Origin: Lacipirellulaceae bacterium
GTDB lineage: Bacteria; Planctomycetota; Planctomycetia; Pirellulales; Lacipirellulaceae
Length of the DNA: 64,000 bases
Direction: 5' to 3'
Assembly (NCBI GenBank): GCA_040218535.1
Contig: JAVJRG010000005.1
Span: 1,054,001 to 1,118,000, forward strand
Both the position numbers and the translations under genes were made by a program. How positions within the stretch are numbered: the first letter of the stretch is position 1; the number at the start of each line of letters is the position of its first letter. The notes below the pieces were generated by a model. The model did no database searches. It was not told the origin of the DNA and saw nothing but the letters and a program-made list of their open reading frames with translations. Shown here one piece after another: positions 1-8,316 of the stretch.

Positions 1-82
1 TGATTGAGCAAAGCTAGCAGGCTAGCTCGTCATCGAAGCGTGCATTGAAACTCAGCTTGCCAGAATGCGGCAAACTTGTTGA

Positions 83-112
83 ACTGCCCACTGCCCACTG
101 CCCACTGCCCAC
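83..112. repeat. Tandem ACTGCCC heptamer array
   Basis: Four head-to-tail copies of ACTGCCC followed by AC, ending just before the lipoprotein gene. The same word, or its complement GGGCAGT, recurs in other spacers of this window (2561, 3726, 3833, 44795 and 44832), so this is one member of a dispersed intergenic family. Function unknown. Confidence 0.8.
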
Positions 113-127
113 ATTTCGTACGCACGG

Positions 128-982
128 ATGCGACGCTACTCTTTCATTCTGATCTGCCTGCTCGGTTGCCAAGCGACGGGCAACCTTCCGCTTGATGCCG
201 GTCCCACGACCGAACAAACAAGCGTCCGCCTAAACGACTCGCTGGAGTCGCCCGGGCCTTTTCCACTGGATGACCTTGCCGAGTCAGATTCACAGATTGT
301 GATTCATGCTGATCGGACGATTGAGAACCAGCAGAGGCTCCTCGACGATTTGGGAGCGGAGCGAGCGTACATCTCGCAGCGATTGAATATTCCCTCGCCT
401 GCGACCCCTGTGCACATTTACTTGTTCGCCAAGCAAGCCGATTACCACGATCACGTCCATGCGAAGTTTCCTGAGTTCCCAACACGAAGGGCGATTTTCG
501 TCAACACGGAGAATCAGCTCTCCGTTTACGCACACGGCGGCGATCACCTGGCGGAAGACTTGCGCCACGAAGCGACACACGGCTTCCTTCATGCTGCCGC
601 ACCGAATTTGCCTTTGTGGCTCGATGAAGGCTTAGCTGAGTACTTTGAGGTCGGTCGCGGCCGCCGCGGTTTGCACCGTGGACACATTGATTATCTGCTC
701 GGACAGCAAGCCGTTGCCGGCTGGAAGCCTGACCTAGAAAGGCTTGAGCAAATCACCGACCCCACCGCAATGACCCAGCTTGACTACGCGGAGAGTTGGC
801 TGTGGGTGCACTTTCTCCTAGAGTCGGCTGACGATAAGTCGCCTGTGCTAACGGTTTACCTAGCCGACTTGCGCAGCGGTACTGCTGAAGACGCTCTCTC
901 AGTGCGCCTCCAGCGACGTGTGCCTAATTCTGCGGAAGAGGTCGTGGTGCACCTGGCGAAACTGCCGCGGGAAGCGGACTAA
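128..982 (+). CDS. Putative gluzincin-type metallopeptidase lipoprotein
   Basis: A 284-residue exported protein. Residues 1-14 form a short signal peptide ending in a lipobox (LLGC, Cys14), so it is probably membrane-anchored outside the cytoplasm. The zinc-binding motif HEATH lies at 147-151, and DEGLAEYFE at about 166-174 supplies a downstream Glu ligand, the arrangement of gluzincin (peptidase MA-like, DUF1570-like) proteins of planctomycetes. The rest matches nothing I recognise. It converges with the next gene, whose stop lies 3 bp away. Substrate unknown; the peptidase assignment rests on the motif alone. Confidence 0.7.
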   Translation: MRRYSFILICLLGCQATGNLPLDAGPTTEQTSVRLNDSLESPGPFPLDDLAESDSQIVIHADRTIENQQRLLDDLGAERAYISQRLNIPSPATPVHIYLFAKQADYHDHVHAKFPEFPTRRAIFVNTENQLSVYAHGGDHLAEDLRHEATHGFLHAAAPNLPLWLDEGLAEYFEVGRGRRGLHRGHIDYLLGQQAVAGWKPDLERLEQITDPTAMTQLDYAESWLWVHFLLESADDKSPVLTVYLADLRSGTAEDALSVRLQRRVPNSAEEVVVHLAKLPREAD

Positions 983-985
983 TCG

Positions 986-1699
986 CTAGCTGGCGAACTG
1001 ATTCTGCTCATTGGCAGCGGCTTGAACAAGCAGGGCCAAGTTCTGCTCCGCTTCTTCGCGTGAAACGCCCTGGTCAACCACTTGCTGAACCGCTTTGTTG
1101 AAGGCTGCTTCATTGGCGGCTGCTTCTTGCTCCGGCGTTTGACCTTCGGGAGCAGGTTGTTGGTAATAGGCTAGCAAAGGCTTGAGAGCATGTTGATAGC
1201 GGACGTCACCTTTCAGCCGATCAATCTTGTCATTGACGGCTGACTCCTCCTTTGAGTCCTTTAAGGCAACGAACGCCCAAAGACCTCCTAAAACGATCAA
1301 TGCCACCAAGCCTGGAGGAACCGAATAGAAGAAGGGTTTCGGAAGATCGGATTCTTCGACCTGCAAGATTTCGGCCGCGAAAGAAGGTTCAATGATTCCG
1401 CCATCTTCCTCATTGTCGGGGTCGTAGAGCACGTACTCCGGTTCCCATGTCCACAGGTCGAGCCAAAAAATTCCAAAGCGATTGTGTTGTAGGCCGACTT
1501 CGTAGTTCTTGTTTCCAACGGACTCTCGTACCATCTGTGCGGACTCGGCCGGAATTGGGCCAATGTTTTTGATGGTGTGTCCCGTGGTTATCAGAATCAA
1601 ACCACGCCGCCGCGCTTCAGCGGTTGAGCTATCGACAGAGAGAAAAGCCACACCCAGAATTGGGACAATCAGCCAGCGCAAACGAGAAAGCAAGGTCAC
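986..1699 (-). CDS. Hypothetical membrane protein
   Basis: A 237-residue protein of unknown function. The N-terminus has a signal peptide or signal anchor (about residues 7-27, ending near TAEA). A second hydrophobic segment near 125-147 (PPGLVALIVLGGLWAFVAL) is followed by a charged cytoplasmic-like tail containing a Pro/Gln/Glu-rich stretch and a repeated EAAANEAAFNKA-type helix. The predicted topology is a periplasmic domain of about 95 residues, one transmembrane helix and a helical C-terminus. No catalytic motif is visible. It is divergently oriented to the scramblase-like gene across a 276-bp spacer. Confidence 0.6.
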   Translation of the reverse strand: MTLLSRLRWLIVPILGVAFLSVDSSTAEARRRGLILITTGHTIKNIGPIPAESAQMVRESVGNKNYEVGLQHNRFGIFWLDLWTWEPEYVLYDPDNEEDGGIIEPSFAAEILQVEESDLPKPFFYSVPPGLVALIVLGGLWAFVALKDSKEESAVNDKIDRLKGDVRYQHALKPLLAYYQQPAPEGQTPEQEAAANEAAFNKAVQQVVDQGVSREEAEQNLALLVQAAANEQNQFAS

Positions 1700-1975
1700 G
1701 ATGATAACTCCGAGCGAATGAGAGATGAGCCCCTACGGTGCACTTCCAGCCGGAAGTGGTCGAAATAACTAGACGTGATTGTCGGTTTCAACTTGCTCAA
1801 GTCAAGTAATTTCTTGGGTCGGGCAACGACGTAGGTGTGTCACTTCAGGTCGAATAGCAAAGCTTTTCACGTCTTTGTTGAACAGAGCCATGTTTCGATG
1901 ACGTGAAACTGATAAACTTTATGCCAAGCGAACCAAAGAAATCAATCCGAACCATCTTCTCTGAGGACTACAATC

Positions 1976-2560
1976 GTGTCGTGGCAAAATACAAATCAGT
2001 TGCTCGTCAAAGAGCATATTGGCATGTTCAAGGCTGCCAGTAACTACGATGTCTTCGATCTTCATTCGGGTGAACAGGTCTTGGCATGTCGTGAGCCAAA
2101 CCTGGGTTTCTTCACCAGGATGTTGCGTTTCACAGACTACACCAGCATGACGCCTTTCGACGTGCAGGTGACCGACGCTGCTGGTAATCTCGTCGTACAG
2201 GTGACGCGGGGGATTTCCCTTTGGAGATCACACGTCCAAGTCCACGACGGCTACGGGCAGCCCTTAGGCAGTTTTCGCCAGAAGATGCTCTCGATCGGCG
2301 GAGCGTTTCAGGTGCTCAACAACGAGGGGCAAGAAGTTTGTAAACTACAGGGGAAGTGGACAGGTTGGGAATTCAAATTCACAGCTGGAGGAGTTGAACT
2401 CGCACGCGTCACCAAAAAGTGGAACGGCACCGGAAAAGAGTTCTTCACCTCAGCAGACAACTACGTCCTCGATATTGACGAGTCGATCGCGCCGGAGTCG
2501 GATGCTCATAAGCTGATCATTGCGGCGGTGATGTGTATTGATAAGGTGCTCAAGGAATAA
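1976..2560 (+). CDS. LURP-one-related / phospholipid scramblase-like protein
   Basis: A 194-residue soluble protein with the Tubby-like/LURP-one fold pattern: alternating beta strands beginning LLVKEHIGMFKAASNYDVFD, a 'VQVTDAAGNLVVQVTRG' hairpin, then further hairpins and a final hydrophobic helix (LIIAAVMCIDKVL) as in the scramblase superfamily. The start is GTG; no in-frame ATG lies nearby. Family members are annotated as scramblase or LOR proteins but their bacterial biochemistry is unclear. It stands alone, and its stop abuts a GGGCAGT-type repeat. Confidence 0.7.
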   Translation: MSWQNTNQLLVKEHIGMFKAASNYDVFDLHSGEQVLACREPNLGFFTRMLRFTDYTSMTPFDVQVTDAAGNLVVQVTRGISLWRSHVQVHDGYGQPLGSFRQKMLSIGGAFQVLNNEGQEVCKLQGKWTGWEFKFTAGGVELARVTKKWNGTGKEFFTSADNYVLDIDESIAPESDAHKLIIAAVMCIDKVLKE

Positions 2561-2590
2561 GTGGGCAGTAGGCAGGGGGCAGTCGGCAGT
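2561..2590. repeat. Intergenic GGGCAGT-family repeat
   Basis: Immediately after the stop codon of the scramblase-like gene lies GTGGGCAGTAGGCAGG followed by GGGCAGTCGGCAGT, two degenerate 15-bp units. It closely matches the copy at 3726-3755 and the complement of the array at 83-112. Confidence 0.75.
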
Positions 2591-2668
2591 TACCAAACGC
2601 AAACTGAGAGAATATCTCCTAAGTCGCTTACGCTAAACGACTCTCTTTTCCATGATTGAAACAGCCCA

Positions 2669-3718
2669 CTAAATCTTCATATTCGTCGCGTCCTGAATCG
2701 TGCCGACGTAGAACGAAAACAGCCTGAATATCAGCACTAGAATAATCGCAGCCACGATGATCCACACGGCGTAGCCGAACAAATTGGCGAGTAGGCTCAT
2801 CGCGGACGCCGCCTTCTCGCGATATTCCTTCGCCTGGCGGCGCATTGTCTCAGCGAGCATGCCGGACTGCTCGCCGACGGAAATTGCGTCCAGCAACTCT
2901 TCCGGAAACGCCCCCGTTTGTGTGAACGCAGTTGCGATCTCCGCCCCGCCCTGTACGCTGCGTGCGACTTCGGTGCCATGCTGGGCGTAATACTCGTTGC
3001 CCGAGGCTTCCAGGGCCAGCGGTAGCGCTTTGCGAAGATCAAGCGGCGTGTCAAACACCAACTGCAGTGCCCAGGTAAGTCGCGAGAGGGCCAGTGTTTT
3101 CAGTGCGTCACCGACGACGGGGATCGTCAGAGCTAGTCGCTGAATCGCTTCCGCCCAAGCGGCACCGCGACGCGCGGACTCAACCAACAGCAGACCGAAC
3201 CCGACGACTGCGGCAACGAATGTCACGTAAATAGCCAGCCCACGGTTGCCGATCAAACCAAAGCCGAGCAGATCAATCGGGGGTCCGCCGGATCGATTCT
3301 GGCTCGCCATGAAGCCCATTACCCAAATCAGTAAGCCCACCACCAGCACTGCCATGCCCAACTGCAAGAGGGGCCAGGCCATGACAGCGCGGAATTCCCG
3401 CTTTGCCGCCAAGGTGCGATCGTAATGCTGTCCCAACTGCTTGTAAGTCTTGTCGAGTTGGCCCGTGAGGTCGCCCACTTCAATGAGTTGACGAAATAGG
3501 GGCGGAAAGTAATCCTCGGTATGTCGCAGGGCCTCTGGCAGCGAAGCACCGCCAGCCAAGCGATCGGCAACGATTGCCGTGTAGCGTTGATGGGCGCTAT
3601 TCCCGCGACTGGCCTCGTCCCGCCAGATACGCCGGTCCTCAAGCCCCGCCGAGGTGGCCGTCGCCAAGCGATGGCAGAAGGAGGCTAACGGCTTGAGGCG
3701 GATGCGGGGGGAGAACAT
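2669..3718 (-). CDS. Type II secretion / type IV pilus GspF-like inner-membrane protein
   Basis: A 349-residue GspF/PilC-family protein, the integral-membrane platform component of type II secretion and type IV pilus machines. It shows the duplicated T2SSF layout: a first helical domain (ATATSAGLEDRRIW near 20, then GASLPEAL...FPPLFRQLIEVGDLTGQLD), transmembrane segments around 115-135 and 155-180, a second copy of the domain (LDLRKALPLALEASGN...FPEELLDAISVGEQSGML) and a C-terminal transmembrane helix. No secretin, GspE ATPase or pilin gene is adjacent, so it is a solitary copy, common in planctomycetes. The partner machine is unknown. Confidence 0.85.
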   Translation of the reverse strand: MFSPRIRLKPLASFCHRLATATSAGLEDRRIWRDEASRGNSAHQRYTAIVADRLAGGASLPEALRHTEDYFPPLFRQLIEVGDLTGQLDKTYKQLGQHYDRTLAAKREFRAVMAWPLLQLGMAVLVVGLLIWVMGFMASQNRSGGPPIDLLGFGLIGNRGLAIYVTFVAAVVGFGLLLVESARRGAAWAEAIQRLALTIPVVGDALKTLALSRLTWALQLVFDTPLDLRKALPLALEASGNEYYAQHGTEVARSVQGGAEIATAFTQTGAFPEELLDAISVGEQSGMLAETMRRQAKEYREKAASAMSLLANLFGYAVWIIVAAIILVLIFRLFSFYVGTIQDATNMKI

Positions 3719-3725
3719 GATGATA

Positions 3726-3846
3726 GTGGGCAGTCGGCAGGGGGCAGTCGGCAGTCACCTGCCCGCAATGACTCAAATATTTTACCTTTTCCACTCGCGC
3801 AAAACGATACTGCTCACAAGAATCCAAACTGCGAACTGCCCACTAC
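3726..3846. repeat. GGGCAGT-family inverted pair
   Basis: The spacer between the GspF-like gene and the cytosine deaminase gene carries a G-rich copy at 3726-3755 (GTGGGCAGTCGGCAGG then GGGCAGTCGGCAGT) and a short inverted copy GAACTGCCCACTAC at 3833-3846, which runs into the deaminase stop codon. The pair could fold into a long hairpin. Same family as 83-112, 2561-2590 and 44795-44855. Confidence 0.7.
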
Positions 3847-4280
3847 TCCCCGATATCCTCATTCCATAGCTCGGGGTTCTTGTCGATAAACTCTCGCATC
3901 AATGCAATACAGGTTTCGTCCTGAACGATCGACACTTCGACGCCGCGGCTTCGGACGTAGTTTTCAGGGCCTTGGAAGGTTTGGTTCTCGCCAACGACAA
4001 CTCGGGGCACTCCGTAAAGCAGCGCGGCCCCGCTGCACATGTCACAGGGTGAGAGCGTTGAGTAGAGCGTCGCCTCGCGATATTTCGACGCAGGCAGCCG
4101 CCCCGCGTTCTCCAAGCAATCCATTTCCGCATGCAGCACGACGCTGCCTTGTTGCACGCGACGATTATGCCCGCGACCTACAATCTCGTCGTTGATGACC
4201 AAGACGGAACCGATGGGGATACCACCCTCGTTGAGCCCGAGTCGCGCCTCTTCGATTGCAGCTTCAAGGAATGGGTCCAT
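3843..4280 (-). CDS. Cytosine deaminase, yeast FCY1-like (CDA superfamily)
   Basis: Deaminates cytosine to uracil, or possibly a related base, using zinc. About 145 residues from the ATG at 4280. An upstream ATG at 4319 would run through an inverted repeat, so the inner start is preferred. The zinc/catalytic motifs are HAEMDCLENAGR (His ligand and catalytic Glu) and TLSPCDMCSGA (two Cys ligands). The C-terminal half, through the VVGENQTF region to the final WNEDIGE, closely follows what I know of Saccharomyces Fcy1; Escherichia CodA is an unrelated amidohydrolase. It lies 74 bp downstream of adenine deaminase on the same strand, suggesting a base-salvage operon. Guanine deaminase is a less likely alternative. 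Confidence 0.85.
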   Translation of the reverse strand: MDPFLEAAIEEARLGLNEGGIPIGSVLVINDEIVGRGHNRRVQQGSVVLHAEMDCLENAGRLPASKYREATLYSTLSPCDMCSGAALLYGVPRVVVGENQTFQGPENYVRSRGVEVSIVQDETCIALMREFIDKNPELWNEDIGE

Positions 4281-4284
4281 CGCG

Positions 4285-4346
4285 TAGGGTCCGCTGTGCG
4301 GACCACCTAAGTAGGCCAATGCGAATGGTCCGCACAGCGGACCCTA
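4285..4346. repeat. Perfect 21-bp inverted repeat between ade and the cytosine deaminase gene
   Basis: Left arm 4285-4305 (TAGGGTCCGCTGTGCGGACC plus A) and right arm 4326-4346 are exact reverse complements with a 20-bp loop. Each arm is itself palindromic around GGTCCGC-TGT-GCGGACC, so cruciform or alternative hairpins are possible. It sits between two co-directional genes and could attenuate transcription or be a mobile mini-element. Confidence 0.85.
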
Positions 4347-4354
4347 CATTCAGA

Positions 4355-6007
4355 TCAGGTCCAGATGCTTGTAAACTCGAACTTCCCACCATCAAACAAT
4401 CCGCGATCGCTCAGCTTCAATTCAGGGATCACCAGCAGCGCCATGAACGAGAGCGTCATGTAAGGGGCCCTCAGTGGCGACCCCCAAGACTTCACAGCCG
4501 TATCAAGTTGTTCGTACGCGCTGGCAACCTCCTCGGCAGTGCCGGTCGCCATCAGGCCTGCCACCGGCAAAGGCAAGACATGCTTTGCATCGTCCTGTTC
4601 GCTGACAGCGCTCAGGCCGCCTTGGGCGTCCATGACGGCGTTGATCGCAGCGGCAAGGTCTTGGTCGCTCACGCCGACAGCGATCACGTTATGGCAATCG
4701 TGGGCGACGCTTGAAGCCATCGCCCCTCGTTTTAGTCCGAAGTTCTTCACGAAGGCGATTGCCGGCGGAGCCTGCTCGTAGCGGTTGACGACGACAATCT
4801 TCAGCACGTCGTTTTCAACATCGCTGGCGACTGATCCATCATTCACGAATGCTCGGGAACTCACGGAGTTGGTGATGAGCTGCCCATCAAGCGCCTCGAT
4901 GACTCGTAAGTTGATATTGTCTTCTGAAGCAACCTTGAGGTCTTCAGGGGTAACGCGCTGAGCGACGAAGTTATTCGCCAGTGTTGGTTCAATGTAAGAG
5001 AGCGAAGTCGTTCCGTTCTCGGCGACCAAGCTCCCGTCGATCCAAGTCCGCCGTACGTTGAACGATTCGAGCGAATCGACCTCAATGAAATCTGCCGGAT
5101 CGCCCACTCGCAATTGGCCGACATCCAAATTGTAGTGATTGATCGGGTTCAGGCAGGCGGCTTGCAAGGCATCGAAGACATCGACGCCGCGTTCAACCGC
5201 GCGACGAACCAACGCGTTAATGTGACCAAGCAACAGTTCGTCGGGGTGTTTGTCGTCGCTGCACAGCATGGTCTGCTTCGGATATTCGCTCAGCAAGGTG
5301 TGTAGCGCGTCGAAGTTGCGGGCGGCTGAGCCTTCGCGGATGGCGATTTTGCAACCGGCGGCCAGCTTGTCGAGCGCTTCCTCCTTGGTGAAGCACTCGT
5401 GGTCGGTCGTCATGCCAGCCTCGATATAAGCCCGAGCTTGCTCCCCCCGCAAGCCGGGGGCATGTCCGTCGATGGGCTTGCCTCGCTTCTTGGCTGCGGC
5501 AATTTTCGCCAAGCATTCGGGGTCGCCCCCTAACACGCCGGGAAAATTCATCATCTCGCTGAGGTAGCCGATGCGAGGGTCATCCAAAAGGCTCTCGACT
5601 TCAGCAACCGTGATCGCAGCGCCTGCGGTTTCGAAGATGGTCGCCGGAACACATGAGGGCGCACCGAAGCAGAACTTCAGGGGGCTCGCGGAGGCATCTT
5701 TGAGCATATACTCGACGCCCGCCACGCCTAAGACGTTGCCGATTTCATGTGGGTCGCTAACCGTGGCGACCGTTCCATGAACTACCGCGGCCCTGGCGAA
5801 CTCCGTTGGCACGAGCATCGAACTTTCGATGTGAATGTGCGCGTCGATGAAACCGGGTAACAAATAGCCAACCGTATCACCGTCATCGAATTCGATCGGT
5901 TGGATCGAGGCAATCTTTCCTTCCGAGACAGCGATCTCGGCGTCGTAGATTCGACGACCTGGAATATCGACGAGACGGCCACGTACCGAAAATGCTGATG
6001 CGTTCAT
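4355..6007 (-). CDS. ade: Adenine deaminase
   Basis: Amidohydrolase-superfamily enzyme converting adenine to hypoxanthine and ammonia in purine salvage. The 550 residues match the bacterial Ade length. Visible motifs are the metal-binding GFIDAHIHIESS near residues 52-63, the region GTVATVSDPHEIGNV, the second-shell DGHAPGL, and DHECFTKEEA near 185-195. A C-terminal domain carries the HDCHN motif typical of Ade (SSVAHDCHNVIAVG). It is upstream of, and co-directional with, the cytosine deaminase gene. Its product hypoxanthine is the substrate of the hpt product encoded at 44.9 kb. Confidence 0.93.
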   Translation of the reverse strand: MNASAFSVRGRLVDIPGRRIYDAEIAVSEGKIASIQPIEFDDGDTVGYLLPGFIDAHIHIESSMLVPTEFARAAVVHGTVATVSDPHEIGNVLGVAGVEYMLKDASASPLKFCFGAPSCVPATIFETAGAAITVAEVESLLDDPRIGYLSEMMNFPGVLGGDPECLAKIAAAKKRGKPIDGHAPGLRGEQARAYIEAGMTTDHECFTKEEALDKLAAGCKIAIREGSAARNFDALHTLLSEYPKQTMLCSDDKHPDELLLGHINALVRRAVERGVDVFDALQAACLNPINHYNLDVGQLRVGDPADFIEVDSLESFNVRRTWIDGSLVAENGTTSLSYIEPTLANNFVAQRVTPEDLKVASEDNINLRVIEALDGQLITNSVSSRAFVNDGSVASDVENDVLKIVVVNRYEQAPPAIAFVKNFGLKRGAMASSVAHDCHNVIAVGVSDQDLAAAINAVMDAQGGLSAVSEQDDAKHVLPLPVAGLMATGTAEEVASAYEQLDTAVKSWGSPLRAPYMTLSFMALLVIPELKLSDRGLFDGGKFEFTSIWT

Positions 6008-6035
6008 TGCCTAACAAAGCTCGATCTTAAGATAA

Positions 6036-6067
6036 AGCTGATAGCTGACGGCTGAAAGCTGATCGCT
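6036..6067. repeat. AGCTGA-rich short repeat
   Basis: Between ade and the RGG-tail gene lies a run of AGCTGATAGCTGACGG followed by CTGAAAGCTGATCGCT, four degenerate copies of AGCTGA. It resembles in style, but not in sequence, the other intergenic repeats here (13783 and 38204). Confidence 0.55.
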
Positions 6068-7361
6068 AGTTTGAGTTCGATCCCCGCCCTCGCCCGCGAC
6101 CTCGGCCACCACGACCGCGACCGCCTCGCCCTCTTCCGCTACCGCTTGGCTTCGAGGGAGAGTTCTTGCGAGATTCGAGGTTCAAGTCGACCATCACGCT
6201 GATTGCTTCAGACCAGGTTGGGATGTTGCGATGCGAATTGCGTCGTCCGCGGCGGGGACGGTCCTCTCCATCGTCGTCGGAATCGTCGCTGTCGATCTCC
6301 TCGCCATTGCTTTCAGCAGAAACGTCGTCGGTTTTCGGTTTACGACGCCGACGGCGTCGGCGGCGCTTGGGACGTTCGCCCTCTTCGTCCGACTCTTCGC
6401 CGTCGCGATTTGGCAGTTCGACGAGCGAATCCTCTTCTGAATCGTTACTCTCACTATCGCGTGCTTCATCCGCCTCTGTGCGTCGGCGAGAACCGCGGCT
6501 ACCTCGTCGGCGACGGCGACGTTTCTTGGGGCGTTCTTCGTCTTCTTCGCTGTCTGATGAATCCTCTTTAGCCGCATCGACACCAAAGGGGTCTAGCTCC
6601 GCTGTCCGATCCTCTTGCTCCGCAAACGGAATCGGCTTGTCTTCCTTCGCAGTCTCTTCCTCAAGTGGTTCGCTTTGCTCTGGTTTCTTGCGACCACGGA
6701 ACAAAGCGGCTCCGCTTGCGAACAACGCGTCGAAGGCACTGCGAGCAGCTTCGCCCGAAAGCGAGGGGCGTTTCTTCTCCGGCTCCTCTTCAGCTTCTGT
6801 CTCAACTTCGGAATCGGCGACCTCTTCTTGCTCCTCGGCAACTTCGGAGACGCTCGCGTCTTCAGCCGTCTCCTCTGGCTGATCGGCTGCCTCCATTTCT
6901 TGCCGTTCATCTTCTTCGCCGGGAAGATCGGTACTTGGCTTTTCGGCAGGCCTGGCGAACGCTGCAAACATCTCTTCCAGTTCAGGATCTGCCGCGACGA
7001 ACTCCGCGGCGGCATTCGTCGCAGGTTCTTCAGCGACTTCTGGTTGGTCAATCAGTTCGAGGTTGGATGCTGGTTCGACCGCTGGTGGGACTTCCTCAGA
7101 GGCAGTGTCTGCAGCCACGGATTCCTCAAGCACTTCGTCTGGCACCACTTGGGCGGGCTCCACCGGCTCAGGAACCTCGATTCCTAGCTCACCAGCTAAC
7201 GCATCCCAGTCACCAGGTTGGGGCTCAGGAGGGGGAGGCAGTTCTCGCGCTGGGGTTGGCTCAGGCGAGGGTTCAGGTCGAGGCGGATCGGGTTGACCAG
7301 CACTCGGATCAACGCCGAGCTCCTTGGCCAAGTCGTCCCAGTCAGATTTCTCTTCGCTCAT
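6066..7361 (-). CDS. Low-complexity acidic/basic protein with RGG-like tail
   Basis: A 431-residue, probably largely disordered protein of unknown function. The N-terminus holds two copies of a short motif, DWDDLAKELGV (7-17) and DWDALAGELGI (51-61), separated by Pro-rich sequence. A long Glu/Ala-rich acidic stretch follows, then alternating acidic patches and arginine tracts (KKRRRRRRGSRGSRRR-like), then a possibly folded motif HRNIPTWSEAISVMVDLNLE, and finally a tail of GRGRGGRGRG repeats. RGG tails bind RNA in other proteins, so a role in RNA binding or condensates is an inference. Similar arginine-rich proteins with an IPTW-type motif occur in planctomycetes, as far as I recall. Codon use argues against it being an artefact of the antisense frames. 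Confidence 0.7.
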   Translation of the reverse strand: MSEEKSDWDDLAKELGVDPSAGQPDPPRPEPSPEPTPARELPPPPEPQPGDWDALAGELGIEVPEPVEPAQVVPDEVLEESVAADTASEEVPPAVEPASNLELIDQPEVAEEPATNAAAEFVAADPELEEMFAAFARPAEKPSTDLPGEEDERQEMEAADQPEETAEDASVSEVAEEQEEVADSEVETEAEEEPEKKRPSLSGEAARSAFDALFASGAALFRGRKKPEQSEPLEEETAKEDKPIPFAEQEDRTAELDPFGVDAAKEDSSDSEEDEERPKKRRRRRRGSRGSRRRTEADEARDSESNDSEEDSLVELPNRDGEESDEEGERPKRRRRRRRRKPKTDDVSAESNGEEIDSDDSDDDGEDRPRRGRRNSHRNIPTWSEAISVMVDLNLESRKNSPSKPSGSGRGRGGRGRGGRGRGRGRGSNSN

Positions 7362-7513
7362 ATTGCGATTGCTTATAGGTCAGCGGTTGGTCGGTGGGTA
7401 ATTTCAACCGCTCAGTATAAGGTCGCAGGATAGTTTCGGAAAGGACTGCGAATCGAGTCGAACTACAGACCGCGTAACGCTTTACGTTGCAGTTCTCGGT
7501 CTAATTATTCAAA

Positions 7514-8110
7514 TCAGACAGTTCCGCAACCTTTGGGCGGCTTTTCTTTAGCGAGTGCACTGATCGCTTTGAACTCCGGCGTTCCAGCTCGCTCGCACCA
7601 CTCGAACAAGGTAGCTTCGGTGGTGGTTAGCAGCACGCCGCTGGCCTCCATCCGGCGTAGTGCGATTCCGTGATCGACCTTGTAGCGTGAGCCCACCGCG
7701 TCAACAGCGACGAAAACCTGAAAGCCAGCGGCGAGCAGGTCGAGCGCGGTCTGTTGGACGCAGACGTGCGTTTCGATTCCCGCGAGCAGCACCCGATGCA
7801 GGCCCTCCTCGAGCCATCCAGAGAAGACCTCGCCCCTCTCGCCGCAACTGAACTGAATCTTCTCCAGTGCTGGTTCGGCCGTCTTCGCAAGAAGCGTTTC
7901 GGCGGTTGGGCCGAGCTTTTCTGGATACTGTTCGGTCACTGCAGTTTTCACTCCCAGTGTTGCTGCCCCATCAAGAAGGCGACGGCAGTTCCACTCGATC
8001 CGTGGCCCCTGCGGCTGAACTGCCAGCAGCCGTTCCTGAACGTCCACTACCAGCAGGGCGGTGTCGGTTGGGTTCATCAATTCAGGGCTTCGGGGGAGTG
8101 GAGTCGACAT
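7514..8110 (-). CDS. Isochorismatase-family cysteine hydrolase
   Basis: A roughly 198-residue hydrolase of the isochorismatase/nicotinamidase fold. The nucleophile loop is GIETHVCVQQTALDLLAAG with the catalytic Cys in THVC, and the conserved Asp lies in ALLVVDVQERL. The spacing and the cis-peptide region resemble the YcaC-type subgroup of unknown substrate rather than PncA, whose metal-binding His residues I do not see. Starts at 8131, 8110 and 8077 are possible and none has a strong ribosome-binding site. Monocistronic and divergent from hslV. Confidence 0.8.
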   Translation of the reverse strand: MSTPLPRSPELMNPTDTALLVVDVQERLLAVQPQGPRIEWNCRRLLDGAATLGVKTAVTEQYPEKLGPTAETLLAKTAEPALEKIQFSCGERGEVFSGWLEEGLHRVLLAGIETHVCVQQTALDLLAAGFQVFVAVDAVGSRYKVDHGIALRRMEASGVLLTTTEATLFEWCERAGTPEFKAISALAKEKPPKGCGTV

Positions 8111-8316
8111 GGTTTGTGGGAGGAAAATCATCTGAAAACGGATGGGTGGGCCGGATTGGCAGCCCTCATTCTAAATAACGAATGTCGAAGCACGAATGAC
8201 GAATATGGCTTGAATACACGCTTTCGTCATTCGTCGTTCGGGTTTCGTCATTGAAGGTGGCGAGCCAATCCGTGACAATATTGTGTTCCCACCAGACCAA
8301 CCCTCCGCAGCCTGAC

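Noticed and set aside
83-112. Possible CRISPR-like array (tandem ACTGCCC)
   Set aside because: Units are only 7 bp, contiguous and without spacers; no cas genes are nearby.
6166-7378. Several plus-strand frames rich in Ser or Arg
   Set aside because: Antisense shadows of the low-complexity RGG-tail gene, whose repetitive codons keep all frames open.
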